Below, in pieces: positions 25,820-38,069 of a stretch of DNA of 64,000 nucleotides. A program made the position numbers and the translations under genes. The stretch comes from Acanthochromis polyacanthus (lineage: Eukaryota > Chordata > Actinopteri > Pomacentridae), in contig NC_067123.1 of the NCBI RefSeq assembly GCF_021347895.1, positions 35,141,571-35,205,570 of the forward strand, read 5' to 3'. The stretch's first letter is position 1. Every line of letters starts with the position of its first letter. The notes below the pieces were generated by a model. It was given only the letters and a program-made list of their open reading frames with translations, made no database searches and was not told the DNA's origin.

Positions 25820-28235
25820 AGATACACTTCATGCCTAACCAACATCTGCTGCAGTGACAAAGCAGCGTGTCATTTTCCCCATTTGAAAGCCATAATGCAT
25901 CTAGCAATGAGTTTATAGATTGGGGAGGAGAAAAAGACACTCACAGCTGTACCCATAACATGCTATTTAAGGCTTGCATGTCTATAATACTGATTCATTC
26001 GCTCTCAAGGACATTTCAGTGGTGAACATACTGTAGATGCGGCAGACTCAGAAAAGAAAAGCGAAATAACCCTACTTCACCTCCAGTGCTCTCTGTCTCA
26101 TCCAGAAATTTATAGAAAAAAAATATTTTTGTAATCGTCACCTTCTTTTCAGCAGTGCAATTTGAGGCAGACACTTCCATTATCTTCCCATATTTGGGTC
26201 TATTTCTGAGAAATCTTTCTTGGCAACTGAAAAGCATAATTAGGCCACACTGCTGCTTCCCATAATCTATTTCTTTTTTTCCTCAGATTTTATATTTGGT
26301 ACTCTTGCTCAAATCTGGCAATGATTTGAAAGCCCTGAAAAAGAACACTAAAGGTTTCCAAATCTGTGAAAGTAACTCTGGCAGTATTGCCGCACTGGAA
26401 AGACACACATTTAGGATATTTTAGCACTTTTTAGATTAATTTAAAAACAACAAAAAAGCATCCGAAAAACATTTTCTTTTCTGTCAGTGTCCTTAGATTA
26501 TCAACTAATAAGGAAGGTATATCTATATCCATATCTATATCCATATCTATAGATATGGATATAGATATATAAAAATGCTGTTCTCTTTGGTCATCACTTT
26601 GACATGGAGAAATCCTGTGATCTCAAATTCTGATCTACCAGCCTTCTTTTATGTAAATCTATACTGTAATTTTAAAAGGGTAGCTGGGCTTCTTTGAAGT
26701 GAGGTTGTACGAGGTCCACAGTCAGTGTGTTACCTCCAGTGGATCGCGGTCAGTACAGTCGACACCACTGGAACTCTGACCAGTACAGCACAATACAGTC
26801 CGAGATCAGAATATGAATGCTATGGTTGAGGAAATACAGTGACAAGTAAAGAGGTGCCAACTTAAATCTTCTAAATGTTACAGGTTTTTCTCATTAGGTG
26901 GCCAGAATACAGTTTGCTGCTCACCCAGTCCAACCAGCGCACTGCTTAGTACCACTATCTGCTTCTCCCATATGCTGTAAGTAATAGACTGACTATTAGT
27001 AAGTACCTTCTACAATCCCACTTCAAAGTAGCCCAACTGTCTCTTTAACCACTGACATGAAATTTGGTGCTTCCATTGGCTGACAAGATAACTGAATTCT
27101 GCTTTCAGACAGCACAAGTAGTTCTAATTAGGGAGCTAACTGTTAGGGCAGTATCGTCATCAATCGTTTACTGTGTACATACATGGATAAAGGAACTCAT
27201 TGCGGCCATGATTGATCACAAGCAGTCTAGACTGAGAATTGATTGTTTCCAGGCCATGATTAATTCACAAAAATGACCTTCGTCGACAGCCAGGCTTGAC
27301 TTATGACAGTGATATGGTTAATGAGTAGAGCATGGTGACAAAAAAATGAACACTTTGCAGGCCTGGATCAAATTTAGTTACCTCAGGAAGCTGAGCCTTA
27401 GGAAGCTCATTAAAAAAAAACAGAGAAGTCTTTGACATTATTGATCTCGATAGGGAAATTATGTTTGTACCTCAGACCCTCCAGTATGAATGCAGATGCA
27501 GAAAAAAGGGAACATTAACCAGTTCAAAGTTGGTCAGTGGGGACACAGACAACAGAGGGCCAGAAAAAGTGGTGAGGCAGCATATTTGCTTTCAAGCAAT
27601 AGTCCAGGGATTCGGAACTCTTTCATTTAGGTGGGGGACTCACAGGAGATTAATTAAGTATAGGCCATATTGCAGCATCTGGATGTCTGAATTTTCAGTC
27701 TCAGTATGGGTCAAGCAGTAAAGACAGAGAACCAACATTTCCCATAATCCAACTCAACTGGATCTTTTTGTAGAGGATACCTGCCTTGTCCTTTCATTAC
27801 AGATTTTCTAGTATAAATGTGCAGTCTCCAAATCCAACCTGTGATAACCCTGACATCACTATAACATCATGAGGGTTATTTGGTCACATTTGGACAAAGA
27901 AAAATCCCACAGTGGCAAAGAAGATATTTTTACAGGCTTATAAAGCTCCAAATGGCCACAAAGAATCACATTTAGGAATCCGCGACTTTGTGAATAGACT
28001 GTCTGTCCTGCAAACTCACAGATGGACTCACAGTTGCAGTGTGGTCAGGATACTCTACTAATACTGATCCAAGGCACACAGTACTGATGTAAATTGGGAA
28101 AAATGACACAAATAATAAGACACATATGTCAATGCCGCATTCTGAACAAAACTCCAGGTATGTGGCATTATATATAGCATTTAAAGCATTTTTGTATTTG
28201 CTACTCGCATCGATTTTATCATTTTCTGTCATATG
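25820..28235. other. Intronic DNA, nothing else recognised
   Basis: Apart from the palindrome at 26531-26568, no element or gene is apparent. Confidence 0.5.
26531..26568. repeat. 38-bp perfect AT-rich palindrome
   Basis: The arms 26531-26549 and 26550-26568 are perfect reverse complements with no loop. They are built from repeated TATATCCATATC-type units, and the palindrome is preceded by one more unit. It is probably a cryptically simple array that inverted, able to extrude as a cruciform. Confidence 0.85.
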
Positions 28236-28237
28236 TT

Positions 28238-28503
28238 ACTGTTAAAAATGTTTGCAGTCATCAAGACAATTTCAGTTAGCATATGAAAACTCACGCTTTT
28301 ATTCATGTTCTAACATAACTGCACAAGGCTTTTCTATTTATCAATTAGTCTTTTAACACCATTAGCTAACACAATGTAGCATTAGAACACAGGAGTGATG
28401 GTTGCTGTATTTCTGATTAATTTAATGTTATCTTCAATGAAAAAAATGCTTTCCTTTAAAAAATAAGAGCACTTCTAAGTAAACAAACTTTTGAACGGTA
28501 GTG
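28238..28503. mobile_element. Decayed, internally deleted Tc1/mariner-type MITE
   Basis: The right end is AACTTTTGAACGGTAGTG followed by TA, the terminus of a very common fish Tc1/mariner-type non-autonomous repeat. The body matches that family as I recall it: TGAAAACTCACGCTTTTATT near the left, then TTAGCTAACACAATG and AACACAGGAGTGATGGTTGC. A jump straight into GTATTTCTGATTAATTTAAT shows that about 100 bp of the family sequence is missing. The left terminus is degraded (aaaatgtttgcagtc in place of the expected end). Confidence 0.65.
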
Positions 28504-28550
28504 TATATGTGAGAATAGATAGAAATTGTTTGGGTTATGGACCTTTTGTT

Positions 28551-28571
28551 AAAAAAAAAAAAAAAAAAAAA
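28551..28571. repeat. Poly(A), 21 bases
   Basis: An uninterrupted A run 48 bp after the MITE relic. No SINE or LINE body lies directly upstream, so it is not clearly a retrotransposon tail. Confidence 0.8.
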
Positions 28572-28599
28572 GACATGTGATGTGGTCACCTTGGGCTCT

Positions 28600-31470
28600 G
28601 GTGAACTATGAAATCTTTTCACCCATGTGTTTGATATTTCGCTAACCAAGGAATAAATGAAATACTAGAGAAAAATCAATGGATTTTGAAGAATGCAGCC
28701 AGAACCAATTCAGGACCTTGGACAGCACCTGAGACAGTGAATACTTTGGTGCAGTGTTATTCCTCTTCTTATTCACATTCTTTTTACTGACCATTGTGAA
28801 TATACAATCACACTAAAGGGCAACTTTCCAGCAATACAAGAAATGCTTATCGATTTCATGAAATTATTTTATTGTTAGCTTATTAAGAAAGCGGAATCCA
28901 GCAGGGCAAGTAGATGGATACATATATAGGTTTATTCAGGGCAGAGGTTTGAGCTGTTTGAAAGTGAAGCTGACAACTCAGTCTGTTTTAAAAAACAAAC
29001 AAACTGTAAAGTCTGAGAGTTTGTTATTTTAACTGTCATGATTGTTTAATCTTAATAGAAAGAATGAGCCCACGCTGTTACATCAGTTCCATAGCTACCA
29101 TCCCTGTGTACACACACAGACACACACACCTTCATAGTTTCCCCGCTCATTTTTCCTTCCTACCACCCTCGCTGTCTAGTAACCGTAGCAACAGGCAGAA
29201 GGGTTGGGCTGCTGAAGTGGAGGGGGAAAAAAAGCTAAGAGATGCAAAGTGAGAAAAAATACGTGAAAAGGTGAGTATAGAAAATAATTAGGACAGTAGA
29301 GAGAAAAGTAAAGAGGTGAGAAATACCAAGGTAAATCAGGGAGATCACACAATGCAGAAGTAGTCAGGATGGATGTAAGGAAGACAGAATGTGGAGAAAG
29401 AATACAAAGAAAGAGGCAGTTTACATTCAGAGCAGGAGAAAGAGAACAGATCATCAGGTGAGAAAGAAAGACGAAAAGTAAAAGTCACATCACAGCTTTT
29501 AGCGGTGAACAGACGTATAAAACAGATTCTCTGCATTCTGAACACGCCAATTCTCCATGGATTTCCCCCTCAAAATAGAAAATGTGGGTAGCACATTGAT
29601 TGTATGCGACCTGTCTAGCTGGAGTGTTTGTTAACAACAAACACCAAAGCATGACGAAAACTGACATGAGAGCACAGTCCACAGATTCAAAAATGTGCCT
29701 TCAAAGGTCACAGTCCATTCTGTTTTAATGTCAATTAATTCAACAGTTATCCAAAAGCTGAAATTAATTCTGATTTGTAATTTCACATATTCATCCGTAG
29801 GTGACATGTGACTATTTTAATCCGTGTAATAAAATGTGCAAAAGCACAAGTGAACATTTAATTCAATGTCATGCACATCTTTTGCTGAAGACGAAAGCTA
29901 AGCAGATTTCAAACACTGGGACATTTTCACTTGGCTCTTAGCTCAGATTTAACAAATATTCCTTTGTTTTTTTGTTTTTTTTGGTTTTGTTGTGTTGTGT
30001 TTGTTGCAAGGTTTCTGTAAAACATTTATTTCATTCAGTAAATGATGAATGACTTGAAGAAATAGCCAGGCTGGAAGCATGATTATTCTGGCCAAAGGGA
30101 GAAAGACACCACAGAACCTGGCAAAAGGCCTCAGCTGAACAGCACAGGCACACACAAGAATACACACACACACAAACAGACACTTTTTAAAAAGTGAGTC
30201 TGACAAAGAGGCACCTCTCTAAAAACAAAAGACCTGTACATGCACAAATCATTTATGATCCTGTTCTGCCAGGAATTGAAGATGACTTGCCTTACCCTGG
30301 AATCCTCCTAAATTTCTGCTTTCCTTGAACATTTTATTTACTGCATTAGCACATATTTTAATCCAGCCTTATATGACTGTGCTTTTCACTTCAATTAACA
30401 GAATTGCAAAGCTTCAGTTGTAGAAAAAAGTTGACAAAATGTTGGCAGGCAGGACCTCTAAACTTTAACAATTTGGCATACTCAGTAGATTTCTCAAAGA
30501 CATTCAAAGACGCTGGAGGACACTATTCAGTAAAGTGAACCAATAACTACTTTTGCTCTTATTACTACCACTGTAGATTTGTTTGTCAGGAATCCAAGTT
30601 CAGTCTCGCACTTGCACAACTTTAGAAAGTCTATCTCCTGCTGCTTAACTTAAACCGGACCAATGTGCATTCAAGTCTTCAGAGTTTTCTCTCAAAATCG
30701 CTGGTTTTCTTGTTCTTCGTCAACGCACTTTGTATCCATAACAAGTGCATCACTTCAAATTAATGTTTTATAGTATTTGGGCCACCACGTCATGAAAGTT
30801 TCATGTTAGTGCTTTCATGCACAATGAAGCAAATCCAAAGTGATTTCTACCCACTTTTTTTTGTTGTTTGTGGAAGGAAAGTTTCAACAATGGCCCGTGT
30901 AGCACTCTGGGTCAAATGCGTCCTGACATTTCCAACCACTGTTTTCAAGCCAGAAGTAAGAGAAATGTCTAACAGGGCCTACATTTCCACCACAACAGCA
31001 TGTGTTTGATTTCATTTTCAAAACCACTTTGAAGTTGTTTTAACAGCAATCCGCATCAATCAGCTTAACACAACACTATATGACCAATCTTCTAAAACAT
31101 GATGTTTCAAATTGTGAGCAGGTAGCAATAATAAGCAACATTTTGGTGATTATTAAATGTATTGCTGTTGTTTAATTCCTGATGAACATGAGAATGAAAT
31201 ACATAAAAGTTACTCCCAGCATACTCCAACACATATAATCCTCGATTTCTAACCTTTCATCATCCGCCCACCCCTTCCTGTCATTTTAAACTTCTGCCAG
31301 CTAATTTTGTCTCCCGCATCTCTACCTGCTTTGTATTTAACCGCAAAAAAAAAAAAAAAAAAGCCTTTTCCGGGCATAACTCTGTACATGTGGTTGAGTT
31401 TCTCTTTATGTGTGATCATCCGTGACTGTCGGTGTCTCTGCGTCTGTTTGATTCAGTGTCTCAGAGCATG
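28600..31470. other. Intronic DNA; short CA and purine tracts, poly(A) at 31345-31362
   Basis: No gene recognised. Composition-driven ORFs occur over the purine-rich 29215-29480 stretch. An 18-base A run lies at 31345-31362. Confidence 0.5.
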
Positions 31471-31473
31471 AGT

Positions 31474-31476
<3 letters not shown>

Positions 31477-31566
<90 letters not shown>
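31477..31566. repeat. (GT)45 microsatellite
   Basis: A perfect 90-bp GT array. The long H/T and V/C ORFs on both strands here are translations of the array. Confidence 0.97.
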
Positions 31567-31570
<4 letters not shown>

Positions 31571-31670
31571 ATTTGAAAGAGAATGGAAGGAAGGTTGCAG
31601 CTGATATTGGTAATGTGGCACTTTGCCAATCTCATTAGCTTAGCATGCAGTGGGCAGCCTGCCCAGATAG

Positions 31671-31777
<107 letters not shown>

Positions 31778-31839
31778 CTGGGTGCATCAGGGCCAGTAAA
31801 TGCCACCACTCTGGCTGATGGTTCCAATAACGGTATTAG

Positions 31840-32134
31840 AGAAAGAGAGAAGGCGATAGCAAGGAAGAGATAGAGGAAAAGAAAGATAGTGTGAGAGAGA
31901 GAAAGAGGGTGTCAGTGTAATGCAAAATATATTTTAAGACATTGACACAGGCGAGAAAAAAAATTTTTTTGAAACATATGAGTAACATCTCTGGAGGGGT
32001 TAATCCTCTCGGAAGCTGTGTGCATGTGTTTGTATGTGCTCGTCTGCATACTGGAATTGTAGCACTTGTTGTTGATGTGACGGCGAAACTAAAGAGCCTG
32101 ACACTGGAATCCAAGTGTGTATCTGTGTCTGTCT

Positions 32135-32166
<32 letters not shown>

Positions 32167-32380
32167 CTGCGTTCGTGGATGGTTGAGGATGTGTTAGACA
32201 GAGAACAAGAAAAAAGGGAGAGGATAAAAAGTGACTGACTGTGTAATTGGAGGTTTGACATTAGCTGTCTGCATGACTACTATATCCACGGAGGTGATAC
32301 CGAGAGAGGAGCGGAGGTGTTTTATGTGTGCATGCATGTGTGTGTGAGTGTGTGTGTTGGGGAAGAGAGAACAGGAGAAT
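31840..32380. repeat. Purine tract and GT-rich simple sequence
   Basis: GA-rich DNA at 31840-31912, an imperfect then perfect GT array at 32115-32166 (perfect from 32141), and GT-rich sequence again at 32325-32358. No coding potential beyond low complexity. Confidence 0.8.
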
Positions 32381-32399
32381 AAAAAAAAATTACATTTTT

Positions 32400-34720
32400 T
32401 AAAATAAAATATGTTGAATTCTACTTAAAAATAGCACACATGACTTAGTCAGTTCACAAACAGCTCATTATGTTAGATTCAAAATTCAACTAACTTGGTA
32501 AATTCAAGGTAGACTTATCAGTCAGACTGTCTAGGGCTGTAGGAGGCGGCTAATTTTTCCATCATTCATGTCAAAAATGAGCTTGGTCAATTATATTCTC
32601 TCCTTTTAGGCTCTTTGTGTTTCTGATGGCTAAACTAAGAATAGAAAATTGGTATTTGAACTGTTCTTGTGCAATATCTGCCAGGGTTGGGGGAGTGTCA
32701 CTTCCAGAATCAGTACGGTTGATGTTCCCAAAGCCTGCGGCATTTTAATTAACCTAAAAATGGCAAAGGATGTGAGCTGTGACATCAAAAGAGAGTAAAG
32801 GTTAGTAAATCTGCTTACTGATGAGCACAGGGAATAGTTCAGTGAATGGATCCAGGAATACCGCTTTTCATGAAAAGGTAACCCCCTCCCTGTGTTTCAT
32901 CCATCAGTTCATTCATCCAGGAATTCATCGTTGCTCCTTCTACACGGGCATCCATCATTTTTCCCTTCATTTCATTATTTAATCCATCCTTCCATCCATC
33001 CATCCATCCTGGAGAGAGATGCACTCATTTAACTCATTTGAAGCAAAGTGGAGGGTTTGGACGGAGGCCGAGTGTGGTGCGATGACCGAGATGGCATACG
33101 GGAGGGGATGATGGGATAATTGATTGTTTAATTAACCAATTAACTTAATCAGGTCTGAAACCACACCTGTGTGGAAACACCTGCTTTGAGTGCACCCAGC
33201 ATCCTGCTGCAGAGATGCCGTTTGCTCTGGAAAAAGCTGCTGAAATAGCATTTCAGGGAATCAAAATTATACCTTAGTGGAGTGAAATCCAATATTTCAC
33301 ATTTAGTGTGTTGATCTGTGTAATACAATTATTTAAGTACTTTCAATACAGAGGAAACGAAGGAGATAACACGTGAACAATAAGTAATCTGTATCTAAGC
33401 ACATATACTGTATGATACAGCTCTGTTTAGCTCCAAAAGAAATCTACAAAGCATTTTTTACGAACCATATCCAAAGAAATGACTAGCCTTTGGCTCATGA
33501 CAATTTGCAGCTACTCATCTGACACCTTATCACAGCTCTTAAAGCACTGCAGCTGAGACAATTAAAAGTAGCATTTAGACACTTCAAAGTCCCCGTTAAA
33601 ACAAATCCTAATGAATTTTTTTTCAAATAACACTCAGACTAGAGTATCCGTCACTAAACGCCTCCATCAAAAGCAACGCTAATGAAATCTTCTGAAACAA
33701 CACTGAGATCATTAAACACTAAAATGTTTTATTGATGCCGATAATAATTAAATAACTCCAAAATAACATTCAGATAATGAGACACTGCACTGCATTGATG
33801 TTTACAAACATGACACTGAACATGGTGTAACTAACTGTAAAATGCAAGACCTGAGGCCAGTGGAATGATGGTTAAAGAAATCATGCAATACTGGAAGTAA
33901 TGGGAGTTGGATATACATGACTGAGTTCATTCTAGTGATGTCTATAGTGCAGGTACTATATTCAGACAGACAGTCTGCATACAGATACATGCAGGTGAGC
34001 TCATATACATGTCAATGGCTGATTTAAGCCGCACAGCAAGTAACTATGTGACCTTTTACAAAACTGTGTTTATATGGAAAAATCCACCTTCTGAAATTCT
34101 GAATACTGTGTTTCTAACAAGTTTAGATGAAATGATGTATCTGACATGCAGATATTAATTTCTGGCCCTGGGTACAGCAGGAACAAGTTGGGAAAAGATA
34201 TGTTTTTGAGTTACCCTGGTGAATTTAGCCATCAGAAGCCTATTTCCATATTCAGCAGTTACAGAGCAACATTACCATGCACTGGGCTGTGTTTCTAGCC
34301 ACAATACACAAGTAGGTTCAGTGGTCATTGTCTTTAAGCTCTGTTGTTCTCTGTCCTAAGGGAAATATCTGACTCTTCAGCTGGTAAATCCTCCACTGTG
34401 TTCACAGCTGGTCACTTGCTGTGCTTGTTTGCTCTTTGGTGCTCTAGGTAGTGTACACTGGGTTTTGTCTGTTTTTTTGGGCTGAAAATAGCTGATTTCA
34501 GCAGTCACAAATTACACAGGAACAATGAGAGTGAACCGAAATAGTTAAGTCAAGAGCTTGACAGCTGAACAATGAGCTGAAGCCCTCTATGAGGCTCCGT
34601 AAAAGCCAAGAGGGGACCGCAGGTTTTCTTTAGGTTCATCTTTACAATGATGGGCCCCTTATGTTGCTTTCATCTCCCATCTAAGAGGCTCCTCTGATTG
34701 TTATTGTAAAAATACAGACT
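32400..34720. other. Intronic DNA; (ATCC)n at 32982-33010
   Basis: The ATCC array at 32982-33010 is a simple repeat; on the minus strand it reads GGAT, as in the tails of some fish retroelements. At 33120-33175 TTAATTAACCAATTAACTTA is followed by the palindrome CCACACCTGTGTGG (33161-33174). These are possible homeodomain and E-box sites, without other support. Confidence 0.45.
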
Positions 34721-34722
34721 AT

Positions 34723-34824
34723 AGCAGATTTCTGTAATCAGGTTACCCTGAATGTCCAGGTTGCGTGGGTAATGGGGAGACACATTTACATGAATTGTCG
34801 TAACCTGATTAAAGTGAATCTGCT
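34723..34824. repeat. Imperfect stem-loop, possible MITE core
   Basis: The left arm 34723-34746 (AGCAGATT..TAATCAGGTTAC) and right arm 34800-34824 are reverse complements apart from a small internal difference, with a loop of about 53 bp. The ends are not flanked by an obvious target duplication, so the full element extent is uncertain. Confidence 0.6.
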
Positions 34825-34829
34825 TGTAC

Positions 34830-36430
34830 ATGCAGCAGGTCAGTAATTTGATTTCTCCCAAACCCCCCAACCGTCTCTTTATGTTATAATCTGCTCCTTT
34901 ATCTCATAGTTCATTCTTCCTCTGACTAAAACCTTCACTATGCACATGTATACTTTTAAAAAGGCTGAGATATCCAGGGTAGATCACACTTCAGTGCAGG
35001 CATATTTTCAGTTAGTCCAAATGAGTACTTGAGGGTGGAGCTCTCTCTTAAATCATCATAAATAAATGTTTAGGATAATTCAGCCTAACTTGACAGTGTA
35101 TTGAAATACGTTTAATATGTGGAGTTTGTTCCACTTGAGTTCTTGCAATTACAAATGTCACTGGAATTAAATAAAACTGCACACCCACACAGACACACAC
35201 ACACACAATTTGGCAGAATTATGAGTTTGGGCTGATGGTCGTATACTTAAATACACACCAACATAATTATCATGTGAAAAATTAGGATTCGCATGAGGAG
35301 CTTAATAAGGCTGCTGCAGACACACATGCAGCATATGATAATTTAACTTTTCCTAAATCGCACATACACACTTGTGTTAATTTATCAACAGACAGTCAGT
35401 GGGAGAGTCTTTCCCTCCCTCTGCGCTACGCTGCCAGCCTACACACACACAAGCACATGAACCGACACACAGACTCTTTCATAGCCCCAAACACAGATAC
35501 ACACGCACATCGCCTGCAGCAGCGCAGGGTGCTAGACATGAAAAAAGCTTCAACTGACTGGAAGGAAGATTCGACTACTCTGGAGGGCTGAGAGAGAAGG
35601 CAGAGGAGAAGAGAGAGAGACAGAAAGAGTATGCGAGGCCACAGAAAAGACATTTCACATGGATACACACATGCCGGGACACTTAACACCCAGACACAAA
35701 CACCCCTGCTTTGCTTTGAACATTGTGCCCATTACAGATAGCTACTGAGATAGCAAAGGGTGCCGTAGCTATGATGAGAGTACCAGAGAGAGAGCAAGAG
35801 ACAGACTAAAAGAGTGACAGTAAGAGATAAAGACTCTACTTCTACTGGTATCTGAAAAGTCACTGTGTTTTTCTGAGGGCAAAATCAAAATCGCAGCTGC
35901 TAACGTTTCCTTCGCACCCAGGCATCTCTTTCTTCCTCTGACCTCAATTTCACAGCTTCTTTTAAAGTGTTACTTATCCCGCGAAGGGTTTTGCTCAACA
36001 TGCATGCCCTTACACAGCAAATCCCTGCTTCGTTTTAATATGGCTAAACATATTCAGACCCCAGGCTGCCCAGTACAACCACAGTTTTCTTCACTTGTAA
36101 TTGGTGCGCCTTGCAAACTTTCATTGAAGCATTTGGTGGTTAAGCGTTGTGCTTAAGGGCAAATTGAAGGTAGTGTTTGAGGGAGGGGAGCGTGTCTCAC
36201 TGACACCAATCACGTTCAGGTTTTCCCACCTTTCTCGAGACATCACAAGTATTTTCTCACTGTCCTTTCCACCCACTCACCGGTCCAACAAACATACACT
36301 CTGATACCAAAGCACGGTTCGCATGTCTTGAAATCATCAGGATGAGGACTGAATGCTGCAGCTATAGGAATTTCTTTGGAGCAGATATTTTCCCTTTTAG
36401 TTTAGAATTGTATTTGATTTATGGAAAACT
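34830..36430. other. Intronic DNA with CA-rich patches
   Basis: CA-rich simple sequence at 35183-35208 and 35440-35505, and purine-rich sequence at 35585-35640. No gene recognised. Confidence 0.5.
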
Positions 36431-36436
36431 CCTTAA

Positions 36437-37351
36437 AGCTCGTGTCCGGAGTTTGAATCGCAGCATCTCCCAAAACACCGTTGGTCCCTCCCTCTGATTT
36501 CGCCCCTTTATTTGTGCACGCGCGCAGTACCTGAGAGAAGTGCCCGGAGTGCTGCAGCATCTTGCCTGTTTTGCTGATTTCCACTCTTCTACATTTAGTA
36601 CATTTAGTAAATAATAAAGGAATTACGTTAGAATGCTGTATTGAGTCTAACTTGTCCTAATACCAAAATAACATGAATCTGCTAGGACGAACTAGTAAAG
36701 TTTCAATATGTGATTACACTCGTGTATCCCTCTCGATGACGTTGTTCATCAAACTTAGTGCATTTACGCGTGTATATGTGTTACATTGTTTATTTATTTC
36801 TATCTAGAGTTCAGAATTGCATGACTCCTCTGACGAAGAGTATGTCCCAGACGCCCCAACATCTTCCTCCAGAGGTCGGGCATCTAAACGAAGCCGTCAG
36901 GCGGGCTATGGAGACCGTGGTCAGGGAGCGACGCGAGCACCCCGAGCCAAAAAACGTCCTGCAGTCTCTTGGCCTGACAAGCCATGGGATTGGTAACTTT
37001 TCTGGAAGTTGCTGATCCCTGATGCCGTCTCAGCTCCTCCACAAGCAAAACAAATGTGCGCGCGGTTGCGTAGTGCGTAGCTCGCCCACCTCTGCATGGG
37101 CTTGCTTGCTGTGCGCGTAACCGTTGATTGACAGCATGACAAAGCTGAAGTTCGAACTTGATTGGTCGGCAGCGACCGGCGCTTTTTGGAATAACATGGG
37201 GGTCTATGAGAGGAAGGCGGAGCTCATGAATAAATTTTCATATCGCGTCATACTAACATTATATTATAGTATCGAACTAGACTAACACATTTAAGCTTTG
37301 TTAAACAATGATACATAAATTGAAAACAAACGGAAACTCCGGACACGAGCT
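36437..37351 (+). mobile_element. Non-autonomous piggyBac-like element with TTAA target duplication
   Basis: Perfect 18-bp terminal inverted repeats, AGCTCGTGTCCGGAGTTT at 36437-36454 and its reverse complement at 37334-37351, are each flanked by TTAA (36433-36436 and 37352-37355). TTAA duplications are the hallmark of the piggyBac superfamily. The 915-bp body is markedly GC-richer than its surroundings and contains a short coding exon remnant. It is far shorter than an autonomous copy and has no catalytic DDD domain. Confidence 0.85.
36808..37005 (+). pseudogene. piggyBac-like N-terminal acidic exon remnant
   Basis: After a pyrimidine/T-rich tract ending in CTAG (a plausible splice acceptor), an open frame reads SSELHDSSDEEYVPDAP, then a Ser/Arg-rich segment with RASKRSRQ and RAKKRP, then SWPDKPWDW and a stop at about 37005. 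An acidic DSSDEEYVPD followed by basic stretches resembles the disordered N-terminus of some piggyBac-derived proteins. A start codon in this frame is not visible, so it would have been a second exon. No transposase core follows. Whether the segment ever encoded transposase or is an acquired exon cannot be settled here. Confidence 0.4.
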
Positions 37352-37389
37352 TTAAAATATAAAGTGTCAAAAATGTTACAAATTTAAAG

Positions 37390-38065
37390 TAGGGATCGAC
37401 GGATATAGGATTCCAGAGTTGATAGAGATGCTGATTATTGGTAATCAAGAATGGCCAATAAATGATATTTGGAACCAGTATAGATTAAATGTAATGTTTT
37501 AACGATATGTGAGAGCAGAGAACCTGTCACTGATATCCAGGTTCCTTCAATACTAAGGGTGGTTATAATTGGATGTATAAAATACAAATAGGACTGACTG
37601 AATAATGACACTCTTCTCTGCTTATGTGGGATCGACTGAGATTAATCAGTTTATCTCTTGCAGTTACGTCTGCTGTTCTTCTGTTATCTTAATCCTTCAT
37701 TGTTCCAACCATTTTGTCCACTAAGATCCATATTTTCAGCATTATTAATTACTGTTTTACAAAGTCTGTTTCAAGTTAATCTGTGGCTGCCATTTATCTT
37801 AGCGGCTAGCTGTTAGCACAGCCTTAGACGCTGTGAGAGAAGCTAATTTCTTGGTTTGTAGCAATGACTTGTCTTTTTCATTCAGTTTTTGCTGTCTCTG
37901 CATGACAGATATTTCTAACACCACAGAGTGACGACAGACAGAAAGAAGAGGCTGCATCAGACGTGGAGTAGAGCAGTAAATTCATCAATAATTGGTAAGA
38001 AAAAACATGGCTACCGACAATAGGGAAAAGGCCAAATAATCAGCCAGGCACAGTAATCGGCCAGG
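37390..38065. mobile_element. Decayed fish repeat with GGGATCGAC-type ends
   Basis: The left end, AGGGATCGACGGATATAGG then GATGCTGATTATTGGTAATC, and the right end, TAATCGGCCAGGCTGATTATCG, resemble the termini of a common fish repeat made of 'gccgattatcggcc'-like units. The ends are only imperfectly complementary and no target duplication is clear. It starts about 35 bp after the piggyBac-like element. Confidence 0.4.
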
Positions 38066-38069
38066 CTGA

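Noticed and set aside
33161..33174. CCACACCTGTGTGG palindrome as an operator-like site
   Set aside because: A 14-bp palindrome in 64 kb is not remarkable, and no other evidence supports function.
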